NCBI GenBank assembly: GCA_022563625.1 | Contig: JADFNA010000044.1 | Coordinates: 1-9,273 of the forward strand | Reading direction: 5' to 3' | Source of the DNA: Candidatus Zixiibacteriota bacterium | GTDB lineage: Bacteria; Zixibacteria; MSB-5A5; GN15; JACZUZ01 | DNA length: 9,273 bases | Part shown: positions 1 through 6,383 of the stretch, one piece after another | Position numbering within the stretch: the first letter of the stretch is position 1 | Layout: each line of letters begins with the position of its first letter | The notes under the pieces: model-generated | Seen by the model: the letters and a program-made list of their open reading frames with translations, nothing else | What the model was told of the DNA's origin: nothing | Database searches by the model: none | Program-made: the position numbers and the translations under genes

Positions 1-55
1 CAAAGTCCATTCTCGCGGGAATCTTGAACCATAGCTCTTTGCGATAGTGTTTCAT
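1..55 (-). CDS. YjbQ-like protein (UPF0047), N-terminal fragment cut by the window edge
   Basis: Only the first 18 codons are present, read on the minus strand from an ATG at 55-53: MKHYRKELWFKIPARMDF. The pattern YRKELWF followed by a short basic stretch and an aromatic residue is how many YjbQ/UPF0047 proteins begin. That family is annotated as secondary thiamine-phosphate synthase, a small cytoplasmic protein of about 130-140 residues. A possible ribosome binding site, AAAAGGA, lies about 10 bases upstream of the ATG. The gene is in the same orientation as the choice-of-anchor B gene and starts 236 bases after it ends, so co-transcription is possible but not shown. The identification rests on one short N-terminal motif; the catalytic histidines of the family would lie outside the window. 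Confidence 0.65.
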   Translation of the reverse strand, partial: MKHYRKELWFKIPARMDF

Positions 56-226
56 TCGAGTTCCGTCCTTTTGAAATCAGTAAATTTCATGAATCTCCCG
101 CTCCCATAATAAGGCCGTAGTCAAGCAACTAATAGATACTACTTCAACAATATGGCGAACATAAAGAGAGCGAGCGTTGGTTTCACTCTCCTGATGGGTC
201 AAACGAATTTGCTTTATGGTTGAGCG

Positions 227-290
227 TGTCGGGTTTCTTCGTCCGCCTGCGGCGGTCTACGGAACGCCGACCTACAGGTACTTCTACGAG
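227..290. repeat. GC-rich palindrome in the gap after the choice-of-anchor B gene
   Basis: CCGCC at 243-247 and GGCGG at 251-255 form a 5-bp stem around TGC. With one mismatch the arms extend to GTCCGCC/GGCGGTC (241-257). A short palindrome, ACCTACAGGT, follows at 270-279. The region looks like a dispersed intergenic palindromic element. It lies just past the stop codon of the minus-strand gene and could stabilise or end its transcript, but no T-tract follows on that strand, so I do not call a terminator. The rest of the 56-291 gap shows no gene. Confidence 0.4.
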
Positions 291-291
291 A

Positions 292-2343
292 CTAGACCCC
301 GGCCGAACCGCAAACCGGGGCGGGGCCGGCGGCGAAAATGCGTGCGATCAAAAACGTGACATCGGCGATATTTAGATTGTTGTCCCCGTTTGCGTCCGCC
401 TGGTCCTGGCAGTCCGGCGCCTGTCCTCCGGCGAATATGCGGGCGATCAGGAATGTTACATCAGCTACATTCACCGATCCATCATTGTTCGCGTCGCCTG
501 CGCTCACCGGAGCACAACAGGAGCAGGGATCGGGCCTGTTGGGGCACTGGTCGCAGGCGTCCGGGACGCCATCGAGGTCGGCATCCTGCGTATCATCAAA
601 TCCGGCGCACAGATCACACGCATCACCAACGCCATCTCCGTCGCTATCGGTCTGGCCAACATTTGACACGGTGGGACAATTATCTACTGTCGCGCACAGC
701 CCATCTGCGTCAGGATCATTGATATTGTCGCCGGGACACTCGTCGCATACATCACCGATTCCATCAAAGTCCGAATCAGTCTGGAAAGTGTTGGCCAAGT
801 CCGGACAATTATCGACATCCGCACAAAAGCCGTCCCCATCTCCGTCATTTAGCGAATCCAACGGACAGCCGTCACAAGGATCGCCAAGACCGTCTCCATC
901 TGTGTCAAGCTGGTCGCTGTTGGCAAGCGAGATACAGTTGTCCACGTTGCCGCATACGGAATCGCCATCAATGTCGTTATTCGCATCGAGCGGACAGGCG
1001 TCGCAAGCGTCTCCGATTTCGTCGCCGTCTTCGTCGGACTGGTCAAAGTTTGCGACCATAAGGCAGTTGTCGCAGAAATCCGGAATGCCGTCGGAATCGC
1101 TATCGGTGAATGAATCATCGACAGTAGTGTCTTCTGACAGTTTAAGAATATAGAAACGGCCGTCCAGGTTCGAGGCATACACCAGGCTGTCTTTGGGAGA
1201 AGGGAATACCCCCCAGCAGCCGGAGAATCCCGAAGATTCGCCTTCCGGGTAGGTGTCGAAGGAAGCTATTACGATCGGGCAGCTTGGAATTGATATATCC
1301 AGCACAAACACTCCTGATTCATAATGCGAAAGATAGAGCAGATTGCCTCTCAATACCGGGTTGTGTGCCAGGCCTGCCGGTCCCAAAAATTCAGCAACGA
1401 GTCGGATATTCGAAAAATCTTCAATATTCCAAATTTTCACCGTATGACCGGCTGTCTCTTCGGTGGTGACAACATGGCGCCCGTCCGTTGTCGGGCAGAT
1501 TGCATGTGCGAACCCGTCGGCTGTGGTCAGCCAGTTGGCAATACGGACCGGGTTCAGTTTGTCGGACAAATCCCAGATGGAAAAGGTCCCCTGGCTGCCG
1601 TTGGCCGTATACACGGTGTCGTTTCTTGGAAAAAAATCATGAACGCTCTGGGAGTTGTTCGAAAAACCACCGACAAAGATAGGATTCGCAGGATCAGATA
1701 TGTCATGGATAAAAACGTTCCGTTTGACACCGGTAGTACCCTCGAGGTACAAGAACCCGGCCAGCGAATCTACGGCCAGATTGTGCGAGTTGAAGCCGCC
1801 TAGATTTGAGGTCGGCAGTGATGAGACCAGATGGACGCTGTCGGGCAGAAAACTCATGTCGATGGTTAGTATCCCGTTGCCGCATTCAGAGGTTGCATAG
1901 GCAAATGAACCGAATGTCTTAATATCCTGCCAGGAGCAGGTCCCCCCCGGGCTGACAACCGTATCGATGATTTGCATTGTGGTGACATTGACAAACACAA
2001 CACCGGGATGGATTCCCATTATGGCATATTGGTCACCATTCGGAGCCACCCATCCCCAGCAGTCGCTGCCACGATTTCCTCCACCGGCGCCAGCCGGTCT
2101 CGGAAAGACAAATGCAGCCAGGCTGTCCAGCGAGAAACGGTCAACTGCGGAGAACTCGCCAATGGATCCGGTAGAGTTTGGGTCGAACTCTGTGTTTGAC
2201 GTATTCGGGAAGTTCGCCGGTTCAGGAAAGGGCAGGGCGAATGACTGCAAAGCAAGTATCAGGCTGGCCAAGGCGGCGGCGAAAAAATACTTAGCCAGGC
2301 CGGGAGTATTGGTGTGGCGGTTTCGTGTCGGACTCAGGTCCAT
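292..2343 (-). CDS. Secreted choice-of-anchor B family protein with thrombospondin type 3 repeats and C-terminal dockerin pair
   Basis: The protein is 683 residues from the ATG at 2343-2341. An upstream in-frame start at 2583 would add 80 residues that do not look like a signal peptide. The chosen ATG has AGGA about 10 bases upstream and is followed by a signal peptide: basic N-terminus, then a hydrophobic run at about residues 19-37 with cleavage near SFA-LP. Residues about 65-403 form the choice-of-anchor B domain, a beta-propeller-like region with LVIVD-like repeats such as VFIHDISDPANPIFVG and FVLDISIPSCPIVIASF. Residues about 413-603 are Asp- and Cys-rich thrombospondin type 3 repeats (DSDGDGVGDACD pattern), which bind calcium. 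Residues about 615-672 are two dockerin/F-hand repeats, GDANNDGSVNVADVTFLI and ADANGDNNLNIADVTFLI, 33 residues apart. The protein is expected outside the cell or on its surface. Its partner is unknown: no cohesin or cellulosome gene is visible. The stop codon is TAG. Confidence 0.85.
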   Translation of the reverse strand: MDLSPTRNRHTNTPGLAKYFFAAALASLILALQSFALPFPEPANFPNTSNTEFDPNSTGSIGEFSAVDRFSLDSLAAFVFPRPAGAGGGNRGSDCWGWVAPNGDQYAIMGIHPGVVFVNVTTMQIIDTVVSPGGTCSWQDIKTFGSFAYATSECGNGILTIDMSFLPDSVHLVSSLPTSNLGGFNSHNLAVDSLAGFLYLEGTTGVKRNVFIHDISDPANPIFVGGFSNNSQSVHDFFPRNDTVYTANGSQGTFSIWDLSDKLNPVRIANWLTTADGFAHAICPTTDGRHVVTTEETAGHTVKIWNIEDFSNIRLVAEFLGPAGLAHNPVLRGNLLYLSHYESGVFVLDISIPSCPIVIASFDTYPEGESSGFSGCWGVFPSPKDSLVYASNLDGRFYILKLSEDTTVDDSFTDSDSDGIPDFCDNCLMVANFDQSDEDGDEIGDACDACPLDANNDIDGDSVCGNVDNCISLANSDQLDTDGDGLGDPCDGCPLDSLNDGDGDGFCADVDNCPDLANTFQTDSDFDGIGDVCDECPGDNINDPDADGLCATVDNCPTVSNVGQTDSDGDGVGDACDLCAGFDDTQDADLDGVPDACDQCPNRPDPCSCCAPVSAGDANNDGSVNVADVTFLIARIFAGGQAPDCQDQADANGDNNLNIADVTFLIARIFAAGPAPVCGSAGV
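301..1100 (-). repeat. Internal coding repeats: two dockerin repeats (99-base period) and thrombospondin type 3 repeats
   Basis: Within the gene, the dockerin halves are repeated at DNA level with a 99-base offset: GCGAAAATGCGTGCGATC at 332 and GCGAATATGCGGGCGATC at 431. The stretch from about 540 to 1100 encodes at least five thrombospondin type 3 units with recurring Asp/Gly/Cys codons. On the plus strand this produces long spurious open frames rich in Ser and Pro, which I do not regard as genes. Confidence 0.8.
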
Positions 2344-2400
2344 TTTTGTCGTTTCCTGGGATTGGGCCAAAAGGGCCGCGAAGATTTTGTTACCCACGCA

Positions 2401-2406
2401 ATTATA
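2401..2406 (-). promoter_or_regulatory. Possible -10 box of a promoter for the choice-of-anchor B gene
   Basis: On the minus strand, TATAAT occurs at 2406-2401, 57 bases before the ATG at 2343. No good -35 hexamer stands 16-18 bases upstream, and there is no extended -10 TG. The site is in the 293-base gap between two same-strand genes, where an independent promoter would be expected. The remainder of this gap (2344-2636) shows no gene and no clear terminator. Promoter rules in this phylum are not well established, so this is a weak call. Confidence 0.3.
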
Positions 2407-2636
2407 TCCGGAAATCGGAATAACGCATGTTTTCTCGGTATATGCCCGGTATTTTCGGTCCCCGGGTTGAAGATATGGCGCAGCGTATGTGAGGCGCCGC
2501 GCGCGCAGTCCCAGACAATGTACGCAGAAATCCGCAGATAGCAAGGGTAAAAGACAGCGGCTAATCGATCCTCGGATTGGCAAAGTGAGACAATTGAGTT
2601 CAGTCTAAATAGAGTGGATTCACATTGACAGGAGTT

Positions 2637-4949
2637 TTAGTTCTTCCATTTCACTTTTTTTGATTTAGCCAGAACCGCGAGTTGGTAATTGAAAATTATG
2701 TTTCGGGGTTCGAGTGGAAGAACCGGCAGTTCAACGATTGTTTCGGTCCCCCCTACGACGATCCGCAACCTGGAGAATTGATCGCCGGGGAATTCGATCA
2801 GCAGAGGCACTATCATCTTGAAGTCCTCCGGAGCGCGTTTGTCCTCCACTTTCAGCGTGACGTGAAATTGCCCGTCACCATCTTCGGTGGTTTTGTAGGA
2901 ATAGCGATACTCAGGCAGATGTGATCCATAGACCCACTGGTCAAAAAACCAGTCCATGTCAGAATCCATTTCTTCTTCGAGGATTCTCTGAAAATCTTCT
3001 GTGGAGGCCTTGGATAGTTTGTATTTTTGATAATAAGTGCGCAACAACGCAGTGAAACGATCGTCATCAGGAGCATCAATGTTCCGCAAAAGGTATCGGA
3101 TCATGTGAAAGACAAATGCGGCTTTCTCGAATCGAATGACGCTAACCGTCCGCGCTCCGGCAGAAATCGGGCTATCCTGCTTGTTTTTGCCGAGCTTGCC
3201 GCTCTGGCTCTCATATATCAGGTCCCGCCAGCTTCTCATTGCATCTAAGAAGCCCCGATTCCCAATTGTCTTCTCTTGTAATATCCACAGACCCATGTAT
3301 GCAGATAAACCCGTTTCCAACCAGAGATCATGGTATGAATTTGGTCTAACATTATCCCCGAACCATTGTCTTGCAGCGTAGGTTGTTCTAGTTAGCTCAT
3401 CAAACCCGGTCCGTTCATTCTGGTGAAAATCCCAGAATCCGAGCACGATCCCTCCTCGATATGATACCAGAAACTCGCCCTCAGAAATTCGCAGTGTATC
3501 AAGTACGGCATCCCCCAAACGACGCTCAAGAAAGACCATGGCGACAGAAACGTCGTTTGCAATTCTCTCTTTCATATTATGCGATTCGGCAAAATCCATT
3601 CTGAACCTTTCAGCCTCTTTGTGGCCGGCAGTTGATCTATAGACTTTGACTGGGGTACTATTACGTGATCCTTCAGTGTACTCATCAAATTGGCCGATGT
3701 TGAATGTCGGGCTGAAAACCGGATATTTAGTCTTCCAGCGGCAAGTAGTAACTCCGTTTGTTGTGAATAAAGTGTCGATACGTCCTGCGGTGAGAACAGT
3801 ATATCGGGGAGGATGGTGAAAAGTGATTACATAGTGAGATGGCCTATTTGTCAACGCTTTTGCATACCAATGGTATAGATGTTCAACCTCAATCCAGTAC
3901 AGGTCGCGTGTAACCAACTCGCCGTGATAATAAACTGGCAATGAAATTGTCTGGCCGCTATCGAGTGGTCGGGCAGATTTAATCCAGATAAATCCGTGGT
4001 TTTCCCCCTTAAAAAATTCAACGGGCGTTCCGTTTTCTCCCATCACAGAATCCACATCCAACTCATCATACAAAACCAATGCGAAATATGTCTGGTTATC
4101 TCGCAGAGCTTGAAGGTCAAGTGACGTTGAACCTGAATACTTCAAGAATTTATTGAGAAAGCAATTAATGCGGTACTTTTCGACTGCGACTCTGTCCAAT
4201 TCATCCTGTCCCGGTCGAAGCCCCGCGGCTTCATCGGCAGTTGTGTTAAAACGACAGATATCTTGAAATCCGTAAACAGGATCCTCAATCTGACGGCGGC
4301 GAAAACTTACACGCTCGGCCCCGTATGGATGTATTCGGAAAACATTTGGGCGGCGTTCATCTTTAGCGAAATGCGCATGGAAGAAATCGTTCCGCTGTTC
4401 GTTCATGAAGGTGTTGAGCATGGGATAATAGAAGTGCTCACCTCTTGCTTGTTCGAAATACGTATGACACAGTTCAAGTCCGCGTTTGATAGAGCCTAAG
4501 ACTCGCTTCTGGCCAAAGGTCACCTGTCTTGACAATTCCTCCAGTGTGCTATCGCCAAAAGCTATGTAGAGAAATTTGAATTCTTCCTTTGCGGTATCAG
4601 AGTCATAGTGTCGATAGATTCTTTGAGTTTCGATCGCATTTGGCGCAGTCAGGGTAAATCTTCCCTTGCCTTGAAAAACGACGCCACAGACGCGACCGGC
4701 CACCGGCTTGCATAGATACAGGCGGCCTTTTTCGAGTTCAAAAACTGCCCGGTCACGACGGATAACCAGATTTTCCACGTCAGCCGCTTGGAACCCATCC
4801 GCCAGGGGCCGCATCAGAGCCTCATGCAGGATTCTCGTTTGAGAATCCATGCCGTTTTGTCCGGGAGGTGCGATTTTTGAACTGACCGTCGCGGCCAGAC
4901 TTAACAAGCAGACGCCGGAGAAAATCAGGACCACCCTTGAGGCGTTCAT
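2637..4949 (-). CDS. Secreted M1-fold protein lacking the zinc-binding and catalytic residues (predicted pseudo-peptidase)
   Basis: The protein is 770 residues from the ATG at 4949-4947. AAGGAG 8 bases upstream supports this start over one at 5141. A Sec signal peptide follows (hydrophobic residues about 6-22). The second half aligns with gluzincin family M1: RQWFGDN (527-533), DLWLETGLSAYMG (541-553), FEKAAFVFHMIRYLL (607-621) and the terminal DWFFDQWVYGSHLPEY (666-681). The expected HExxH is TYAAR at 523-527. The third ligand, Glu at x18 after HExxH, is Thr546. GAMEN aligns with GGIVL at 499-503. The catalytic Tyr aligns with Phe607. The N-terminal ~300 residues are longer than a usual M1 N-domain and I recognise nothing specific in them. 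It probably acts as an exported binding, scaffold or regulatory protein. The frame is open with no decay, so it looks maintained. It diverges from the catalytic M1 gene across a 222-base gap. Confidence 0.8.
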   Translation of the reverse strand: MNASRVVLIFSGVCLLSLAATVSSKIAPPGQNGMDSQTRILHEALMRPLADGFQAADVENLVIRRDRAVFELEKGRLYLCKPVAGRVCGVVFQGKGRFTLTAPNAIETQRIYRHYDSDTAKEEFKFLYIAFGDSTLEELSRQVTFGQKRVLGSIKRGLELCHTYFEQARGEHFYYPMLNTFMNEQRNDFFHAHFAKDERRPNVFRIHPYGAERVSFRRRQIEDPVYGFQDICRFNTTADEAAGLRPGQDELDRVAVEKYRINCFLNKFLKYSGSTSLDLQALRDNQTYFALVLYDELDVDSVMGENGTPVEFFKGENHGFIWIKSARPLDSGQTISLPVYYHGELVTRDLYWIEVEHLYHWYAKALTNRPSHYVITFHHPPRYTVLTAGRIDTLFTTNGVTTCRWKTKYPVFSPTFNIGQFDEYTEGSRNSTPVKVYRSTAGHKEAERFRMDFAESHNMKERIANDVSVAMVFLERRLGDAVLDTLRISEGEFLVSYRGGIVLGFWDFHQNERTGFDELTRTTYAARQWFGDNVRPNSYHDLWLETGLSAYMGLWILQEKTIGNRGFLDAMRSWRDLIYESQSGKLGKNKQDSPISAGARTVSVIRFEKAAFVFHMIRYLLRNIDAPDDDRFTALLRTYYQKYKLSKASTEDFQRILEEEMDSDMDWFFDQWVYGSHLPEYRYSYKTTEDGDGQFHVTLKVEDKRAPEDFKMIVPLLIEFPGDQFSRLRIVVGGTETIVELPVLPLEPRNIIFNYQLAVLAKSKKVKWKN

Positions 4950-5171
4950 ATTCCGTTCTCCTTTTCCCGACCGGCGGTCTTGTGCGTGTAATTTGTCAAT
5001 TTCACTGATCCAACATACGCCACCGAGACCGGATTGCCAAGTCCTCAATCCTGTGGTATCATGAAGCGTCCATGCAGGACCGTACAATAAGACCGGGAAT
5101 AAACGCCGCAACATTGAAAGGGCCAATCTTAGTAGTGCCAATGTAAATATTAAAACTACAGAGAGGTGATG
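4950..5171. promoter_or_regulatory. Divergent intergenic region between the two M1-type genes
   Basis: This 222-base gap must hold the start signals for both divergent genes. Visible parts are the Shine-Dalgarno AAGGAG for the minus gene (just above 4957) and GAGGTGAT at 5163-5170 for the plus gene. On the minus strand TTGACA occurs near 5000 without a fitting -10. On the plus strand TTGAAA at 5114-5119 is followed by AT-rich sequence (5140-5155) at non-ideal spacing. I see no convincing operator, so promoter positions remain open. Confidence 0.35.
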
Positions 5172-5174
5172 ATG
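5163..5174 (+). promoter_or_regulatory. Ribosome binding site deciding among three stacked starts of the M1 gene
   Basis: GTG (5166), ATG (5169) and ATG (5172) lie in a row in frame. GAGGTGAT at 5163-5170 matches the Shine-Dalgarno consensus. It overlaps the first two candidates and leaves a usable 5-base gap between GAGG and the third, so ATG 5172 is the likeliest start. The choice changes the protein by only two residues. Confidence 0.6.
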
Positions 5175-6326
5175 AATTCACAATTCACGCGCAGGACCAG
5201 GTTGATTTACACGCTGGCGTTTTCATTTGCTCTAACCGCAGCGCCGTCAGAGGGCCAGGACCGGGGTTTTTCGAATGATTATTCCGGCGAAAGTTATGGG
5301 CGCACGCGCGTCTGCGACGTTATCCATGTTAAGCTTGAACCTGTTATAGATATGAAAGACGGCCGGATTGACGGCGTGGTGACGACGACGATCTCACCGA
5401 TATATGAACACCTGCGCGAAGTGTATTTTGATGCGGTCGATATGGAGATATTGTCCGTGGCTTTGTCATCCGGCATTGATCTGGATTACCGCTATGCCGA
5501 CAACCTGCTGACAGTTTTACTGAATCGGACATTCCATGTTACGGACACATTCGATATCGTTGTGGCATACAGCGCGCATCCGAAAATGGGGCTATATTTT
5601 GTCAGGCCGGATGATGGGTATCCGGACAAGCCGTGGCAAGTCTGGTCGCAGGGTGAAATGGATGAAAGCAGCCACTGGTTTCCCTGCTGGGATTATCCGA
5701 ATGACCGCGCCACCAGCGAAATAATTGTGACAGTCCGCAAAGGGATGAGGGCGATTGCAAACGGCGCGCTTATCAGCGCTGAAATCGACGGGCAAAGCGG
5801 AGAGACGACTTATCACTGGCGCGAAAATGTGCCGCATGTCACCTATCTAACATCATTGATTATCGGTGAGTATCATGAAACTCGCACCGAATGGGACGGC
5901 ATTCCAATCACTTATTATGTCAACCCCTCGGACAAGAAATTTGTCGATCTTGCGTTCGGCAAAACGCCGGATATGATGGACTTCTTTTCAAACAAAATTG
6001 GTGTGCGCTATCCGTATGAGAAATACGCGCAAACGTGTGTGCATGATTTCATCTGGGGCGGGATGGAAAACATCAGCGCCACTACAATGACTCGCAGGAT
6101 GCTCCATGATGAACGGGCTGAGGTCGACTATCAAACAGATGGACTGGTGGCTCATGAACTGGCGCATCAATGGTGGGGTGATTTGCTGACGACCAAGAAC
6201 TGGAACAACACCTGGCTGAACGAAGGGTTCGCATCCTATTTTGATTTATTGTACACCGAGCATGCCAGAGGAAATGGTGAGTTCAAGATGCGCCTGAGAA
6301 CTTTTCGGGCGTCGTACATGAACTAG
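5172..6326 (+). CDS. M1 family metallopeptidase, N-terminal half with intact zinc site
   Basis: This half has 384 residues. Residues 1-29 are a Sec signal peptide (RR, then LIYTLAFSFALTAA). Residues about 45-240 are the M1 N-terminal beta domain, including the conserved HWFPCWDYPNDRAT segment (168-181). The exopeptidase motif GGMEN is at 296-300, where the Glu binds the free alpha-amino group of the substrate. The zinc motif HELAH is at 328-332 in the context AHELAHQWWGD. The third ligand is Glu351 in WLNEGFASYF, exactly 18 residues after HELAH. These residues predict a zinc aminopeptidase acting outside the cytoplasm on peptides. The reading ends at the TAG after RASYMN, before the catalytic Tyr, so this polypeptide alone should be inactive or poorly active. 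Confidence 0.8.
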   Translation: MNSQFTRRTRLIYTLAFSFALTAAPSEGQDRGFSNDYSGESYGRTRVCDVIHVKLEPVIDMKDGRIDGVVTTTISPIYEHLREVYFDAVDMEILSVALSSGIDLDYRYADNLLTVLLNRTFHVTDTFDIVVAYSAHPKMGLYFVRPDDGYPDKPWQVWSQGEMDESSHWFPCWDYPNDRATSEIIVTVRKGMRAIANGALISAEIDGQSGETTYHWRENVPHVTYLTSLIIGEYHETRTEWDGIPITYYVNPSDKKFVDLAFGKTPDMMDFFSNKIGVRYPYEKYAQTCVHDFIWGGMENISATTMTRRMLHDERAEVDYQTDGLVAHELAHQWWGDLLTTKNWNNTWLNEGFASYFDLLYTEHARGNGEFKMRLRTFRASYMN

Positions 6327-6383
6327 GACAGTTCCAAGTATCGGCGCCCGGTCGTAACCGCGCGTTACGAGGACCCGTCGCAG

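Noticed and set aside
338..1153. Long plus-strand open frame rich in Ser and Pro
   Set aside because: It is the antisense of the thrombospondin type 3 and dockerin repeats, whose biased codons keep the opposite strand open. It has no ribosome site or recognisable domain.
1967..2470. Plus-strand open frame of 167 codons
   Set aside because: It lies opposite the N-terminal coding part and leader of the choice-of-anchor B gene and shows no family features.
2344..2583. 80-residue N-terminal extension of the choice-of-anchor B protein
   Set aside because: The extension is Cys/Arg-rich without signal-peptide character, while the internal ATG at 2343 has both a Shine-Dalgarno site and a proper signal peptide directly after it.
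4950..5141. 64-residue N-terminal extension of the pseudo-M1 protein
   Set aside because: The internal ATG at 4949 has a strong AAGGAG site at ideal spacing and begins a clean signal peptide; the extension would bury it.
5114..5149. Sigma-70 promoter for the M1 gene (TTGAAA with an AT-rich -10)
   Set aside because: The best -10 candidates are 20-24 bases from TTGAAA, outside the usual 16-18 spacing.
6352..6370. 7-bp hairpin downstream of the TAG as a pyrrolysine insertion element
   Set aside because: It falls in sequence encoding the conserved VVTARYED segment, is short, and no amber-decoding gene is visible. It is mentioned only as context.
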